Shown here: positions 1 to 7,035 of the stretch, in pieces
Layout: each line of letters opens with the position of its first letter
Numbering within the stretch: position 1 is the stretch's first letter
NCBI GenBank assembly: GCA_016199745.1
Contig: JACQFZ010000052.1
Coordinates: 1 to 52,514 of the forward strand
DNA: 52,514 bases
Direction of reading: 5' to 3'
DNA from: Gammaproteobacteria bacterium
GTDB lineage: Bacteria; Pseudomonadota; Gammaproteobacteria; Acidiferrobacterales; Sulfurifustaceae
Made by a program: the position numbers and the translations under genes
Notes under the pieces: generated by a model
Told to the model about the DNA's origin: nothing
The model's database searches: none
What the model saw: only the letters and a program-made list of their open reading frames with translations

Positions 1-2
1 AC

Positions 3-80
3 GCGTGGCTCAAGGAACAAGGGTTGGTGTCGATCAAAGACCAGTGGACTCGTTTTCATTACCCTGCTTCAACCGCCTAG
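3..80 (+). CDS. 3' end of an unidentified gene (partial)
   Basis: An open frame enters from the left edge and stops at TAG 78-80. The last 25 residues read as ordinary protein (AWLKEQGLVSIKDQW then TRFHYPASTA). Too little is present to assign a family. It converges on the acetyltransferase gene that follows on the minus strand, with a GC-rich hairpin between the two stop codons. Confidence 0.4.
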   Translation, partial: AWLKEQGLVSIKDQWTRFHYPASTA

Positions 81-110
81 TGCGGACCCGCATGCTAGGT
101 GGTGTGGGGA

Positions 111-131
111 GGGCCGGTTAGATGCCGGCCC
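111..131. terminator. GC-rich hairpin between convergent genes
   Basis: A perfect 7-bp inverted repeat (GGGCCGG at 111-117, CCGGCCC at 125-131) with a 7-nt loop lies between the stop of the plus-strand partial gene and the stop of the minus-strand acetyltransferase. There is no clear U-tract on either side, so it may be only a weak or factor-assisted terminator. Confidence 0.35.
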
Positions 132-629
132 TTACCCGATTTCAAGCTGCTTGTGCATGACGAAAGCGTCCACGTAGCCCAGTTTCGAATGCTTAAATCC
201 ACTTGGTAACGTGCCCACTACTTCAAATCCCAACTTTTTCCACAAACGAACCGCGCCTTCGTTGGTTGAGACGACCAAATTGAATTGCATGGCACGAAAA
301 CCAAAGCGTCTTGCTTCGCGTTGTGAATGTTCACACATGAGCGATGCCACGCCATTCCCGCGGGCATTTTTGCCGACGATGTAGCCGCAATTGCACACAT
401 GAGATCCTAAACCCGGCTGGTTTGGCTTGAGGTAGTAGGTTCCAACCACTGAACCGTCCACCGCCTCCGCGACGTATGTGGCAGATGGAGTCTCCACCCA
501 AACTTTGCGCGTTTCGACTTCCGTGATGTCAGGTGAGAACGCGTAGGTCTCTCCAGCACGGAAGACAGGCGCAATCAGCTTCCAAAGTTGCGGCCAGTCT
601 GATTCTTCAAACGCTCGTATGGTGATCAT
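132..629 (-). CDS. GNAT family N-acetyltransferase (putative cassette gene)
   Basis: A 165-residue single-domain GNAT acetyltransferase, expected to move an acetyl group from acetyl-CoA to an amine; the substrate cannot be read from sequence. The acetyl-CoA loop is visible around residues 84-98 as VGKNARGNGVASLM (R-x-x-G-x-G/A), and the C-terminal half has the typical NEGAVRLWKKLGFEVVG segment. The start was placed at ATG 627-629 (MITIRAFEESDW). The longer reading from 680 runs through the attC site and has no family-like sequence. It lies directly downstream, in transcription order, of an attC-like site, so it is probably a captured gene cassette. GNAT proteins are frequent integron cargo. 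Confidence 0.8.
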   Translation of the reverse strand: MITIRAFEESDWPQLWKLIAPVFRAGETYAFSPDITEVETRKVWVETPSATYVAEAVDGSVVGTYYLKPNQPGLGSHVCNCGYIVGKNARGNGVASLMCEHSQREARRFGFRAMQFNLVVSTNEGAVRLWKKLGFEVVGTLPSGFKHSKLGYVDAFVMHKQLEIG

Positions 630-641
630 GCGGTTCTTGAA

Positions 642-728
642 ACATAACGCAAAGTTAACCGGCGGGGGCCACTGAAACAAAATATTACGCCGTCGACGCC
701 CCGCGTCCGGTTGAACGTCGGGTTAGGC
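642..728 (-). other. Integron-type attC recombination site
   Basis: Read on the minus strand, the 87-nt element begins with R'' GCCTAAC (728-722) and ends with GTTATGT (648-642). The inner L'' arm contains GTTCAACCGG and the L' arm folds back as GTTAACCGG, so the arms pair except for one unpaired C in L''. An extrahelical base there is a hallmark of attC sites. The stop codon of the upstream cassette gene (TAA, 725-723) lies inside R'', another common cassette feature. The R' box deviates from the GTTRRRY consensus at one position. No integrase gene is in the window. Confidence 0.6.
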
Positions 729-1157
729 GCTTCTCTGCCTTTGTTTTCTGTATTCATTGTATTTTTCTAGCACTACTTCAAAGCGGCTTCGTTGTTCGCC
801 ATGTAGCGGTGCTTTCTTAAGCTTACGTAGGATGTCCTTAAATATGTAGCCGGATCGAAAGAAATATGGCCTGCATTCCAGGAAAAATAGTGCCGCTTCT
901 ACGGCTCCTGATTCACCGGTCAGAATTCTTTCATACGCGCCATTAAGCCCACCGGGAAATGCGAGCGTTGGGTATCGTTCGTGAAACTCCTTACAGGCTT
1001 GTTGCCATTCACGTTTTTTATGTTCGTTCTTGTTTTTCTCTTTAAACGTATCGTGGATACGTCTATGAAGACGGTTTATTTCTTCTGCATTGCGAAGAAG
1101 TTGATCTTTCAACGAAGTGCCTTGGTAGCCTAAAAGTAGCTGCCCTAAATGACGCAA
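723..1157 (-). CDS. Hypothetical cassette-type protein (144 aa)
   Basis: A 144-residue basic, probably cytoplasmic and mostly helical protein with no family I can name. Its base composition is clearly more AT-rich than the surrounding housekeeping genes, and it is rich in Lys, Arg and Glu (for example KEKNKNEHKKREW). The stop codon sits in the R'' box of the attC site and the product reads towards that site, the usual arrangement in an integron cassette. A second GTTAGGC box lies on the minus strand at 1244-1238, upstream of the gene, and could be the other cassette border, although I could not pair a full attC there. Function unknown. Confidence 0.6.
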   Translation of the reverse strand: MRHLGQLLLGYQGTSLKDQLLRNAEEINRLHRRIHDTFKEKNKNEHKKREWQQACKEFHERYPTLAFPGGLNGAYERILTGESGAVEAALFFLECRPYFFRSGYIFKDILRKLKKAPLHGEQRSRFEVVLEKYNEYRKQRQRSA

Positions 1158-1416
1158 TATATTGCGTCAACCCGATTCTAAATTTTTCCAAAACGAGATA
1201 ACAAAATATATTCATCGGCTTAGAAAATTTTAACACTGCCTAACGCAACCACAAAGTACGTCAGTTGTACAAACGTCACGCGCGACGGCAATGATGCAGC
1301 GAAGTTGCTTACCGTCATGCACCGTGTCAAAGAGGGCAAACGAAACAATAGGTAGGGCGGTCTTGAGGAAGGTGACGTTGTCTTCGTAATCAGTCACTTT
1401 CGTAGTTTCGATTTCT
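1158..1416. other. Accessory spacer without a confident gene
   Basis: AT-rich DNA upstream of the cassette gene. It includes a GCCTAAC/GTTAGGC box (1238-1244) that may be a cassette junction. A 71-codon minus-strand frame (1445-1230) covers part of it, but the frame lacks a ribosome site and runs straight through the box, so I do not call it as a gene. Confidence 0.3.
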
Positions 1417-1647
1417 TTGCTTGGCGGCACGACCGCAAACGTCACCGTTCAGTTACCGGGCGGCGGTTCCGCCAACCTGACGATCGCCATCTCCGCCGAC
1501 GGCATGCTCGTCATCCGACTGCCGGTCGACGCGTCGATCGATCAAAGCCAAAACCAGATCGTTGCCCTTGGCCTGGTCGCTGCCAAGGAATCGTTTGGTG
1601 CCGCCATTGATAACGTGAAGGGCGTGGTGATCGAGCGGGTGCAGTAA
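1417..1647 (+). pseudogene. Probable 3' remnant of a larger gene
   Basis: The plus-strand frame encodes about 70 residues of Gly/Ala/Val-rich sequence (GGGSANLTIAISADGMLVIR, then AKESFGAAIDNVKGVVIERVQ) and ends at 1647. Codon use has high GC at third positions, unlike the AT-rich DNA to its left, and no ribosome site precedes the nominal start. This looks like the tail of a longer secreted or surface protein whose front was lost at a junction near 1420. The family is not recognised. Confidence 0.35.
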
Positions 1648-1912
1648 ACTCGAAATAATATCCCTGTATTGCGGAAAAGCGCAGCGACCTATGTTATCGA
1701 CGAGTTTTTAAAATTATACGACTGAGTTTTTAATTCCCAGTTAGTCCCTCAAACTAGTCCGTCATCGCGCTTTAAGTAACCAGCAATTCCGCAGTAAATC
1801 GAAAGGCCGCCGAGCGCGGACTTTTGTTTTTAACTGCTCCTTTCGGGTTTCTACTGTCCTCGGTATTACCTGGCATCCTGAGTCATTAATTCATTAAAGA
1901 ATTCCCGGACGC
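1648..1912. other. AT-rich intergenic DNA
   Basis: No open frame or RNA structure that I can support. The stretch is AT-rich with several T-runs and lies between two gene remnants, which fits a decaying accessory region. Confidence 0.3.
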
Positions 1913-2131
1913 TTGATATCGCGTCTCCGCCCGCAAAACATTCGCTACCGATTCCTTGGCACCACGTTGCTTGCCGCTGCGATGTTGATAATGACCCTGG
2001 GCACGCGCCAAACGCTGGGCTTGTTCGTCGCGCCGATCAAATTCACCACCGAGGTCGATCTCCCCGGCATCAGTCTAGCGATGGCGCAATCGTGTGAAAT
2101 GCGGATCGCGCCGATGTTGGATCCAGCCTAG
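1913..2131 (+). pseudogene. Truncated MFS transporter N-terminus
   Basis: The 72 codons resemble the first transmembrane segment and following loop of major facilitator superfamily permeases: a hydrophobic helix (TTLLAAAMLIMTLGTRQTLG), then LFVAPIKFTTEVDLPGISLA, which parallels the GTRxxxGLFVxPI...ISxAxA pattern at the start of many MFS carriers. An intact member would have about 400 residues and 12 helices. Here the frame stops after about 70, and the final residues no longer look membrane-embedded. I read this as a 5' fragment left after a deletion. It starts at TTG with no good ribosome site. Confidence 0.5.
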
Positions 2132-2169
2132 TCTAGCGTTGCTAAACAACACGGCCGATTGCCCTAGCT

Positions 2170-2679
2170 ATGACTAGACTTATTATTTATTTCCTCGTTA
2201 TTGCATGCTGCAATTCAGGCATTGCTCTGGGGGCTTGCAATAAAAATAAACCGGCAAGTACTCCCACATCACGCTTCATCCTCCGTGAAGGCGAGGCATT
2301 CGATCAAAAGACAAAATTAACGTGGAGCCGCTGTAGCCTGGGCACCACTTGGAAAAAAGACGCCGGATGTGTCGGCACGGCGAAACTGTTGTATTTGGAG
2401 GAAGCCAAACAAGCCGCCCAAAAGCTCGGTAACGGTTGGCGCGTACCAACCATCGAAGAGCTCTACAGCATTGTTGAACACGATTGCAGCAATCCGGCGA
2501 TAAATACAGTCATATTTCCGAACGTCAAAAACCTGGGTGAAGGAGCGCCGTATTGGAGCGTCACCGCCATCAAGGAGTTACCGCCGCTCATCTACTACGT
2601 CGATTTTCTCAACGGTGAAGTGGACGGCCATACCAAGGGCTTTTTTCTAGCAGCACGTCTTGTTCGAAAAAAAGAATAG
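2170..2679 (+). CDS. DUF1566 domain-containing exported protein
   Basis: A 169-residue protein with an N-terminal signal sequence (hydrophobic residues 4-20, cleavage likely near ALGA-CNK; the Cys could also be a lipidation site). The rest matches the DUF1566/Lcl pattern: conserved LTWSRC, then WRVPTIEELYSIVE, PAINTVIFPN, YWSVTA, YYVDFLNGEV and a terminal RLVR. These domains occur in secreted and surface proteins of many proteobacteria, sometimes linked to adhesion; a biochemical activity is not known. It stands alone, downstream of gene remnants. Confidence 0.75.
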   Translation: MTRLIIYFLVIACCNSGIALGACNKNKPASTPTSRFILREGEAFDQKTKLTWSRCSLGTTWKKDAGCVGTAKLLYLEEAKQAAQKLGNGWRVPTIEELYSIVEHDCSNPAINTVIFPNVKNLGEGAPYWSVTAIKELPPLIYYVDFLNGEVDGHTKGFFLAARLVRKKE

Positions 2680-2701
2680 TGCGGCCGGTGTCATCTACTT
2701 G

Positions 2702-3154
2702 TTAATGCGGAACCGTAGTGTTGTCGCTTCGTGCCCCCGGTTGATAGTCGGAGCGCCCTTCTTGGGTTCGTCGACGGATCGTTTTGAGTCCTTGCCGTTC
2801 GCCATCGATCTCGCGCTCGGTGCGAAAGCCCAAGCGCCGCAAGAGCGGCAGCGGCGGACACCAGCCCTGTAGCGCGTGCTGCAATAAAAATCCCGCGACG
2901 ATGCCGGGCACGAACAAGAAGCGACGACTCACAAACACCGCTAAACCGACGCCGGCCAAAATGACCGATGCCGCATTGGCTTCAAGCGCACGCTCGATAT
3001 CCCATTCCTTCTCCAACACCTGCAGGCGTTGATCGATTTCCTGCGGATGGTCGCGGTAATAGGCCAAATCCTTCTTGGTCGACAACCGTAACGCGTGATT
3101 CGTCACGTCGGACGTATGTTGCGGCACTCTATCGGCGGTGGTCGGTAGTTCCAT
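2702..3154 (-). CDS. Small two-helix membrane protein
   Basis: The start was set at ATG 3154-3152 because AGGAGG lies just upstream; the longer reading from 3298 has no family-like sequence. The 150-residue product has a hydrophilic, partly helical N-terminal half (STKKDLAYYRDHPQEIDQRL) followed by two adjacent hydrophobic stretches (about residues 65-105). After these comes a cytoplasmic tail with CPPLPLLRRLGFRTEREIDG. The paired short helices followed by CPP-L resemble the YgaP-type transmembrane domain (DUF2892 group). Function unknown. The terminus is rich in Arg, Ser and Thr and probably disordered. Confidence 0.6.
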   Translation of the reverse strand: MELPTTADRVPQHTSDVTNHALRLSTKKDLAYYRDHPQEIDQRLQVLEKEWDIERALEANAASVILAGVGLAVFVSRRFLFVPGIVAGFLLQHALQGWCPPLPLLRRLGFRTEREIDGERQGLKTIRRRTQEGRSDYQPGARSDNTTVPH

Positions 3155-3346
3155 GACGCCTCCTGTCATTAATTCCCAATAAATAATTGGAGTGAGTGGC
3201 GAGCAGCAAGTTCGGCCACGCGTGGGATCATATGAGCGTAATAGCGCTGTGGCAATTTGGCCACTTGACCCTAAATCCGATGTGGTCAAACTTCGCACCC
3301 GATATAAGGCGCGACGACGTTTATAAAAATTAGGGGAGCTGGGGAG

Positions 3347-4084
3347 ATGGAATTTGTACTTACGTTTGAAAAATTAGAATCGTTGCTACAGGCGGATACG
3401 CTGGACGGGCTTCATCAGGAAATAAAAAAGCTAGTTGCCACCCTCGGTTTCGACAAATTCATTTACGGCTTCCGTGCGCATCTCGCCAATTCCAGGCCGT
3501 TTCAGTTTGTACTCAGCGGTTATTCGAAGCAGTGGTGGGAACATTACAACGCTGCCGGCTACATCGATATCGATCCCATCGTTTCGGGTTGTTTGGTACA
3601 GCCACGCATTCTACCGATGCGATGGAGTGACCAACTCTTCGATACGCCGGCGCGCCGGGCGTTGTGGGAAGATGCCAAGAGTCATGGATTGCGGACCGGT
3701 GTTTCGTTTCCGTTGCGCGGCATGCCGGGAGAGACGGCGGTCTTGAGCGTCGCCAGTTCGATATCCCATAAAAAAGCCAACGACGAGCTGACGCCTGCAA
3801 TCGCCGGCGCACAAGTGCTCGCTGGCTATGTACACGAAGCGGTTCGGCGGTTGGTGTTTGCGCAACAGAACATCATGGTCACTCACGATAAATTAACCGT
3901 GCGCGAAACCGAATGTCTTACGTGGGCTGCTTCCGGCAAAACCGCGTGGGAGACAGCGGCGATTTTGCGGTTGTCCGAGCGTACTATCGTGTTCCACTTG
4001 GCCAATGCCACCAAAAAACTGCAAGCGACCAATCGCCGGCAAGCGGTTGCGCGCGCGATCCATATGGGATTAATCCGACCGTAA
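3347..4084 (+). CDS. luxR: LuxR-family autoinducer-binding regulator
   Basis: A 245-residue quorum-sensing transcription factor. The N-terminal autoinducer-binding domain (about 20-170) keeps the invariant positions of the family: W63/W64, Y67, D76-P77, W93 and a Gly in the SHGLRTG segment near 114-118, corresponding to TraR W57, Y61, D70, P71, W85 and G113. The C-terminal LuxR HTH (about 183-240) keeps E187, L191 and G197. It should bind an acyl-homoserine lactone and then lux-box DNA. The cognate synthase gene lies convergently downstream, with one unknown gene between, and a lux box lies beyond luxI. Start ATG 3347 is preceded by GGGGAG. Confidence 0.93.
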   Translation: MEFVLTFEKLESLLQADTLDGLHQEIKKLVATLGFDKFIYGFRAHLANSRPFQFVLSGYSKQWWEHYNAAGYIDIDPIVSGCLVQPRILPMRWSDQLFDTPARRALWEDAKSHGLRTGVSFPLRGMPGETAVLSVASSISHKKANDELTPAIAGAQVLAGYVHEAVRRLVFAQQNIMVTHDKLTVRETECLTWAASGKTAWETAAILRLSERTIVFHLANATKKLQATNRRQAVARAIHMGLIRP

Positions 4085-4094
4085 CGGTCGAGCG

Positions 4095-4490
4095 TTACGA
4101 ACCTAAATAGACCAACGTGGTTGGTGCTGTTTCGTCGTCCGTGTTTTGTTTCGTGCGTAACGACGGCACAACCTGTCGATAGCGTGCGCAGCGCAAGAGG
4201 TGCTCGCCGTTCTTGTCTCGGGACAGTTCGCAGTCGGGACTCCATACCACCTGCAACGGCGGGCGCGTCGAGAAAAAAACGACCGGAATAGTATGGCGTT
4301 CTGCCGCTTCTAAGATGTCTTTGATCGTACGCGAGATACGATATCCCTGCTGTTCTTCAACTAGCACGAGCTCGTAGGCGGTAATGTCGCACGCCGTACG
4401 GCTGTCAAAGTAATCGATGCGCAGCATCGATAGGCGTGCGGCAATCCATGACTCGCCGGCGGCCGATACCGCAATGCCAAGCGTCTTCAT
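4095..4490 (-). CDS. Unknown gene coupled to luxI (131 aa)
   Basis: A 131-residue protein of unknown family. It starts six bases after the luxI stop codon without its own ribosome site, so it is probably translated by coupling to luxI and shares its regulation. It ends 10 bp from the luxR stop on the other strand. The first half alternates predicted strands and helices (MKTLGIAVSAAGESW, ITAYELVLVEEQQG, IPVVFFSTRPP), which could be a degenerate receiver-like alpha/beta fold with Glu where the phospho-acceptor Asp would be. That is only a structural guess. The last third is polar and probably flexible. Its place between luxI and luxR suggests a role in tuning quorum sensing. Confidence 0.7.
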   Translation of the reverse strand: MKTLGIAVSAAGESWIAARLSMLRIDYFDSRTACDITAYELVLVEEQQGYRISRTIKDILEAAERHTIPVVFFSTRPPLQVVWSPDCELSRDKNGEHLLRCARYRQVVPSLRTKQNTDDETAPTTLVYLGS

Positions 4491-4496
4491 TCGAGA

Positions 4497-5105
4497 TCAA
4501 GCGCTTTTCATCGATTGGGTCGGACGTAGGCGCCAGGCAAGCGTACCGATCGTGTGAGCGTTGACGTTCAATTGCAGGGCGACGGTTTTCTCGATACCAA
4601 TTTGCATCGGTGGTGCTAACCGCGGACAGATTAGTCCAAGATGGCGCAACAGTCGTTCGAACGCGACCGTCGTCACAAATACAAAGCTGGAGATATGGGC
4701 TGCCGCGCCGAATTCAACGAGCTTATCGATCAGCCGTACCGGCGTATCGGAAAACCGAGCGCCGTCGCCTTTATCGCGCGAGCTGGTGGCAAAGCGGCTG
4801 ATCTCCCAGATCGACGGATCGGACGGCGCCGGCCGTCCTTGCAGCAATTCGGGGAAAGTATCTTTGAGCATGTAGGGCCCGGTTGTCGGCAACAACCGAC
4901 AACAACCGTCGATGTCGCCCTGCGGTGTGCGGGCGATGACGTAAACCGTATCGTCTCTATCGTAGTCGTCCTGCTCGTAGCGGCCGTTTGTCGCTACGTC
5001 CCATTGCAACCGCTGCCGAAAGACGCGGTAACGCAATTCGAACATCTTCGGCATGTCGTTGTGCTTGATACTGTTGTCGCTGCTGCGCGCCGCTACCAAT
5101 TCCAT
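4497..5105 (-). CDS. luxI: Acyl-homoserine-lactone synthase
   Basis: A 202-residue LuxI-type enzyme that makes an N-acyl-homoserine lactone from S-adenosylmethionine and an acyl carrier. The start was placed at ATG 5105-5103 (MELVAARSSDNS), because the 55 residues before it in the open frame overlap the lux-box promoter region and lack family features. Conserved positions are visible: R25, F29, W35 in LRYRVFRQRLQW, the acidic run EQDDYDRDD, R70, and E101, S103, R104 in IWEISRFATS. The C-terminal half, which shapes the acyl pocket, is less conserved, so chain length cannot be told. Two lux-box-like palindromes lie upstream, implying positive feedback. Confidence 0.93.
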   Translation of the reverse strand: MELVAARSSDNSIKHNDMPKMFELRYRVFRQRLQWDVATNGRYEQDDYDRDDTVYVIARTPQGDIDGCCRLLPTTGPYMLKDTFPELLQGRPAPSDPSIWEISRFATSSRDKGDGARFSDTPVRLIDKLVEFGAAAHISSFVFVTTVAFERLLRHLGLICPRLAPPMQIGIEKTVALQLNVNAHTIGTLAWRLRPTQSMKSA

Positions 5106-5162
5106 GATCGTTCCCGTTGAAAGTAACGGGCGACATGAAACGATTTGGTTGAGGAGCGTCAT

Positions 5163-5182
5163 AGCTGTACAAACTGACAGGG
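5163..5182. promoter_or_regulatory. Degenerate second lux-box-like palindrome
   Basis: AGCTGT, eight bases, then ACAGGG has the same 6-8-6 layout as the strong lux box 61 bp further from luxI, with two departures from the palindrome. Its centre is about 67 bp upstream of the luxI start codon, a sensible place for a LuxR-type activator site at about -42. Confidence 0.4.
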
Positions 5183-5223
5183 TAGTTAAAACCGACGATA
5201 CCGACGACGTTTTCGCGCACGAT

Positions 5224-5243
5224 ACCTGTAAGAAATGACAGGT
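5224..5243. promoter_or_regulatory. lux box (LuxR-type operator)
   Basis: ACCTGTAAGAAATGACAGGT is a 20-bp palindrome with perfect 6-bp arms. It matches the classical Vibrio fischeri lux box in both arms and spacing. It lies 119 bp upstream of the luxI start on one side and 215 bp upstream of the DUF1501 gene on the other, so it could serve either or both promoters. A LuxR homologue is encoded in the same locus. Confidence 0.85.
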
Positions 5244-5457
5244 ACCGCGCTGGTGTTCAGCGCTTCGCAAGACTACGCAATTTTTTTTGTGATCGCTGCG
5301 TACGTTAGTACTACGACCAAAGACATGTTGACCGCCTTATCCCACGCGGGTGTACCGTGCACGACTGATTCGATGTTCACACTCGCGCGCGCGATGTCGC
5401 CAGAGCTCGATCAGCGCGAAGGATACCAACGGATCCCTAACCGCGTAAGGAAGGACA

Positions 5458-7035
5458 ATGACAGTGAGGCATGGAAGGCGCCGGTTTCTGAAAGTCCTTG
5501 GCATGGCGGGCGCCCAGCTCGCGGTCGGTACCGCCGGACTCAGCTCATGGATACGCAACGCGCAAGCGGCGCCGCCGTGCGATGTCGGTGACTGGGGTGC
5601 CATTCCCGGCAGCGTCGGCGGTTGGACTTGCGCGACCCATCCCGGTTACAAAATTCTCGAAATCTATTTGCATGCCGGCGCTTCGCCGTGGGAGACCTTG
5701 TGGTTACCGGGTAACGCGGCGGCGCCGAATTTTGCCGATTACGGCATCGGCACATTGCCGCTGAATTTATTGAATTGGGGCGCAAACACCGCGCAGTCGC
5801 CGTGCCAAGCGCCGGCAATTCCGTCGGCGCCGACCAACGCGCAATTGTTTGCCGCTCAATCCGGTGGCGGAAATATTTATTGGGGCGCGCCGGCCAAGCC
5901 GCTGTATCGGCGCAACGACATCCTGCCGCGTTGTCGCATGATCACGCAGTACCACGAGCTGGCGCCCCATGAAGCGGCGATTCCGTTCGCGCTTGCCGGT
6001 TTACGGCTCGGTAATCCGCGTCGTGCCGGTACCGGCGCGGCGGTGCAGCGCCGCGCGCGCGTGGTGAACTCGTCGCAGGTACTGCCGGTGTCGTACGTCC
6101 TGCACCGTAATACCACCTTTACCGCCAACAACGCCGCCACCACCGGTACCCATCCCGGCTTCACCCGGCCGCTGGTGATTCAAATCCAAAACACCAACGC
6201 CTTCGTCAACAATTTAGCGCGTACCGGCATCACCGCCGAATCGGACTCGCTGCTGCTGTCGCTGCGACACGAATACCGCGATCGGTTGCGCTTCCGCGGC
6301 GCCGGCGATCCGGTGCGTTCGTCCGGTTTCGACGGCTACTGGGTGGCGTCGGAGCTACTCGACGATGCACCGTCGTTACAGGCGCTGGTCCCCGGCAACA
6401 TGCTGGTGATCGACACCGACGAGCACGTTTGCCCGACGCATCCAGCGGCGACCGCCGGCACGGTGCCGCAGGCGAAGACGATGTTGCACGCGGCGGCGTC
6501 GCTATTGTCGTCCGGTCCGGCGCGTTACGTGTGCACCATCGACTCCGGCTTGACCGGCACCTACGACACACACGGCGATGGTTCGCAAATGCATTTACTG
6601 AACACCAGCGCCAATTTCTACAACGTGTTGCATCACCTCGCCGACATCATCCATCACCCGGTCAACAACCCGACCGGCACGCTGAATCTCGACGACACGA
6701 TGGTCATCATCAACTCGGAATTCGGCCGCACGCCCAACATCAACGGCAACAACGGCCGCGATCATTGGCCGCAAGGCTACGTGACGACGCTCATCGGTGG
6801 GCCGCTCAACGGCGGCGCCAGCATCCGCGGCGCGATCGACAACACCGGTGTCACCGTCGCCACCCATCGGTATACGCCGACCGACGTGCGCGGCGCATTG
6901 TTGCTGGCGGCGGGCATCGACCCGTTCGCCGAAGGCAATTTCCGGTTCTCGGATTTCAGCGATGTGCTGCGCGACGGCATCGCCACCGAGGCAGGCATAC
7001 GCGATCGATTGAGAGGATGGATCCTTGGTCTCTAA
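5458..7035 (+). CDS. DUF1501 domain protein, Tat-exported
   Basis: A 525-residue member of the DUF1501 family, related to the alkaline phosphatase/sulfatase fold; activity unproven. The N-terminus carries a twin-arginine signal (RRRFLKVLG at residues 7-15, hydrophobic stretch, Ala-rich cleavage region NAQAAPP), so it is exported folded, possibly with a metal. Typical family segments include EIYLHAGASPWET near residue 65, TIDSGLTGTYDTHGDG, and MVIINSEFGRTPNINGNNGRDHWPQGY. Start ATG 5458 has GGAAGGA upstream. The gene overlaps the following cytochrome-like lipoprotein gene by 11 nt, so the two are cotranscribed. The upstream region contains the lux box. Confidence 0.85.
   Translation: MTVRHGRRRFLKVLGMAGAQLAVGTAGLSSWIRNAQAAPPCDVGDWGAIPGSVGGWTCATHPGYKILEIYLHAGASPWETLWLPGNAAAPNFADYGIGTLPLNLLNWGANTAQSPCQAPAIPSAPTNAQLFAAQSGGGNIYWGAPAKPLYRRNDILPRCRMITQYHELAPHEAAIPFALAGLRLGNPRRAGTGAAVQRRARVVNSSQVLPVSYVLHRNTTFTANNAATTGTHPGFTRPLVIQIQNTNAFVNNLARTGITAESDSLLLSLRHEYRDRLRFRGAGDPVRSSGFDGYWVASELLDDAPSLQALVPGNMLVIDTDEHVCPTHPAATAGTVPQAKTMLHAAASLLSSGPARYVCTIDSGLTGTYDTHGDGSQMHLLNTSANFYNVLHHLADIIHHPVNNPTGTLNLDDTMVIINSEFGRTPNINGNNGRDHWPQGYVTTLIGGPLNGGASIRGAIDNTGVTVATHRYTPTDVRGALLLAAGIDPFAEGNFRFSDFSDVLRDGIATEAGIRDRLRGWILGL

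Noticed and set aside
1230-1445. 71-codon minus-strand frame
   Set aside because: No ribosome site, overlaps the start of a plus-strand remnant and reads through a putative cassette box; not supported as a gene.
5235-5591. 118-codon plus-strand frame over the lux-box region
   Set aside because: It crosses the lux box and the start of the DUF1501 gene in another frame, with no ribosome site or family match.
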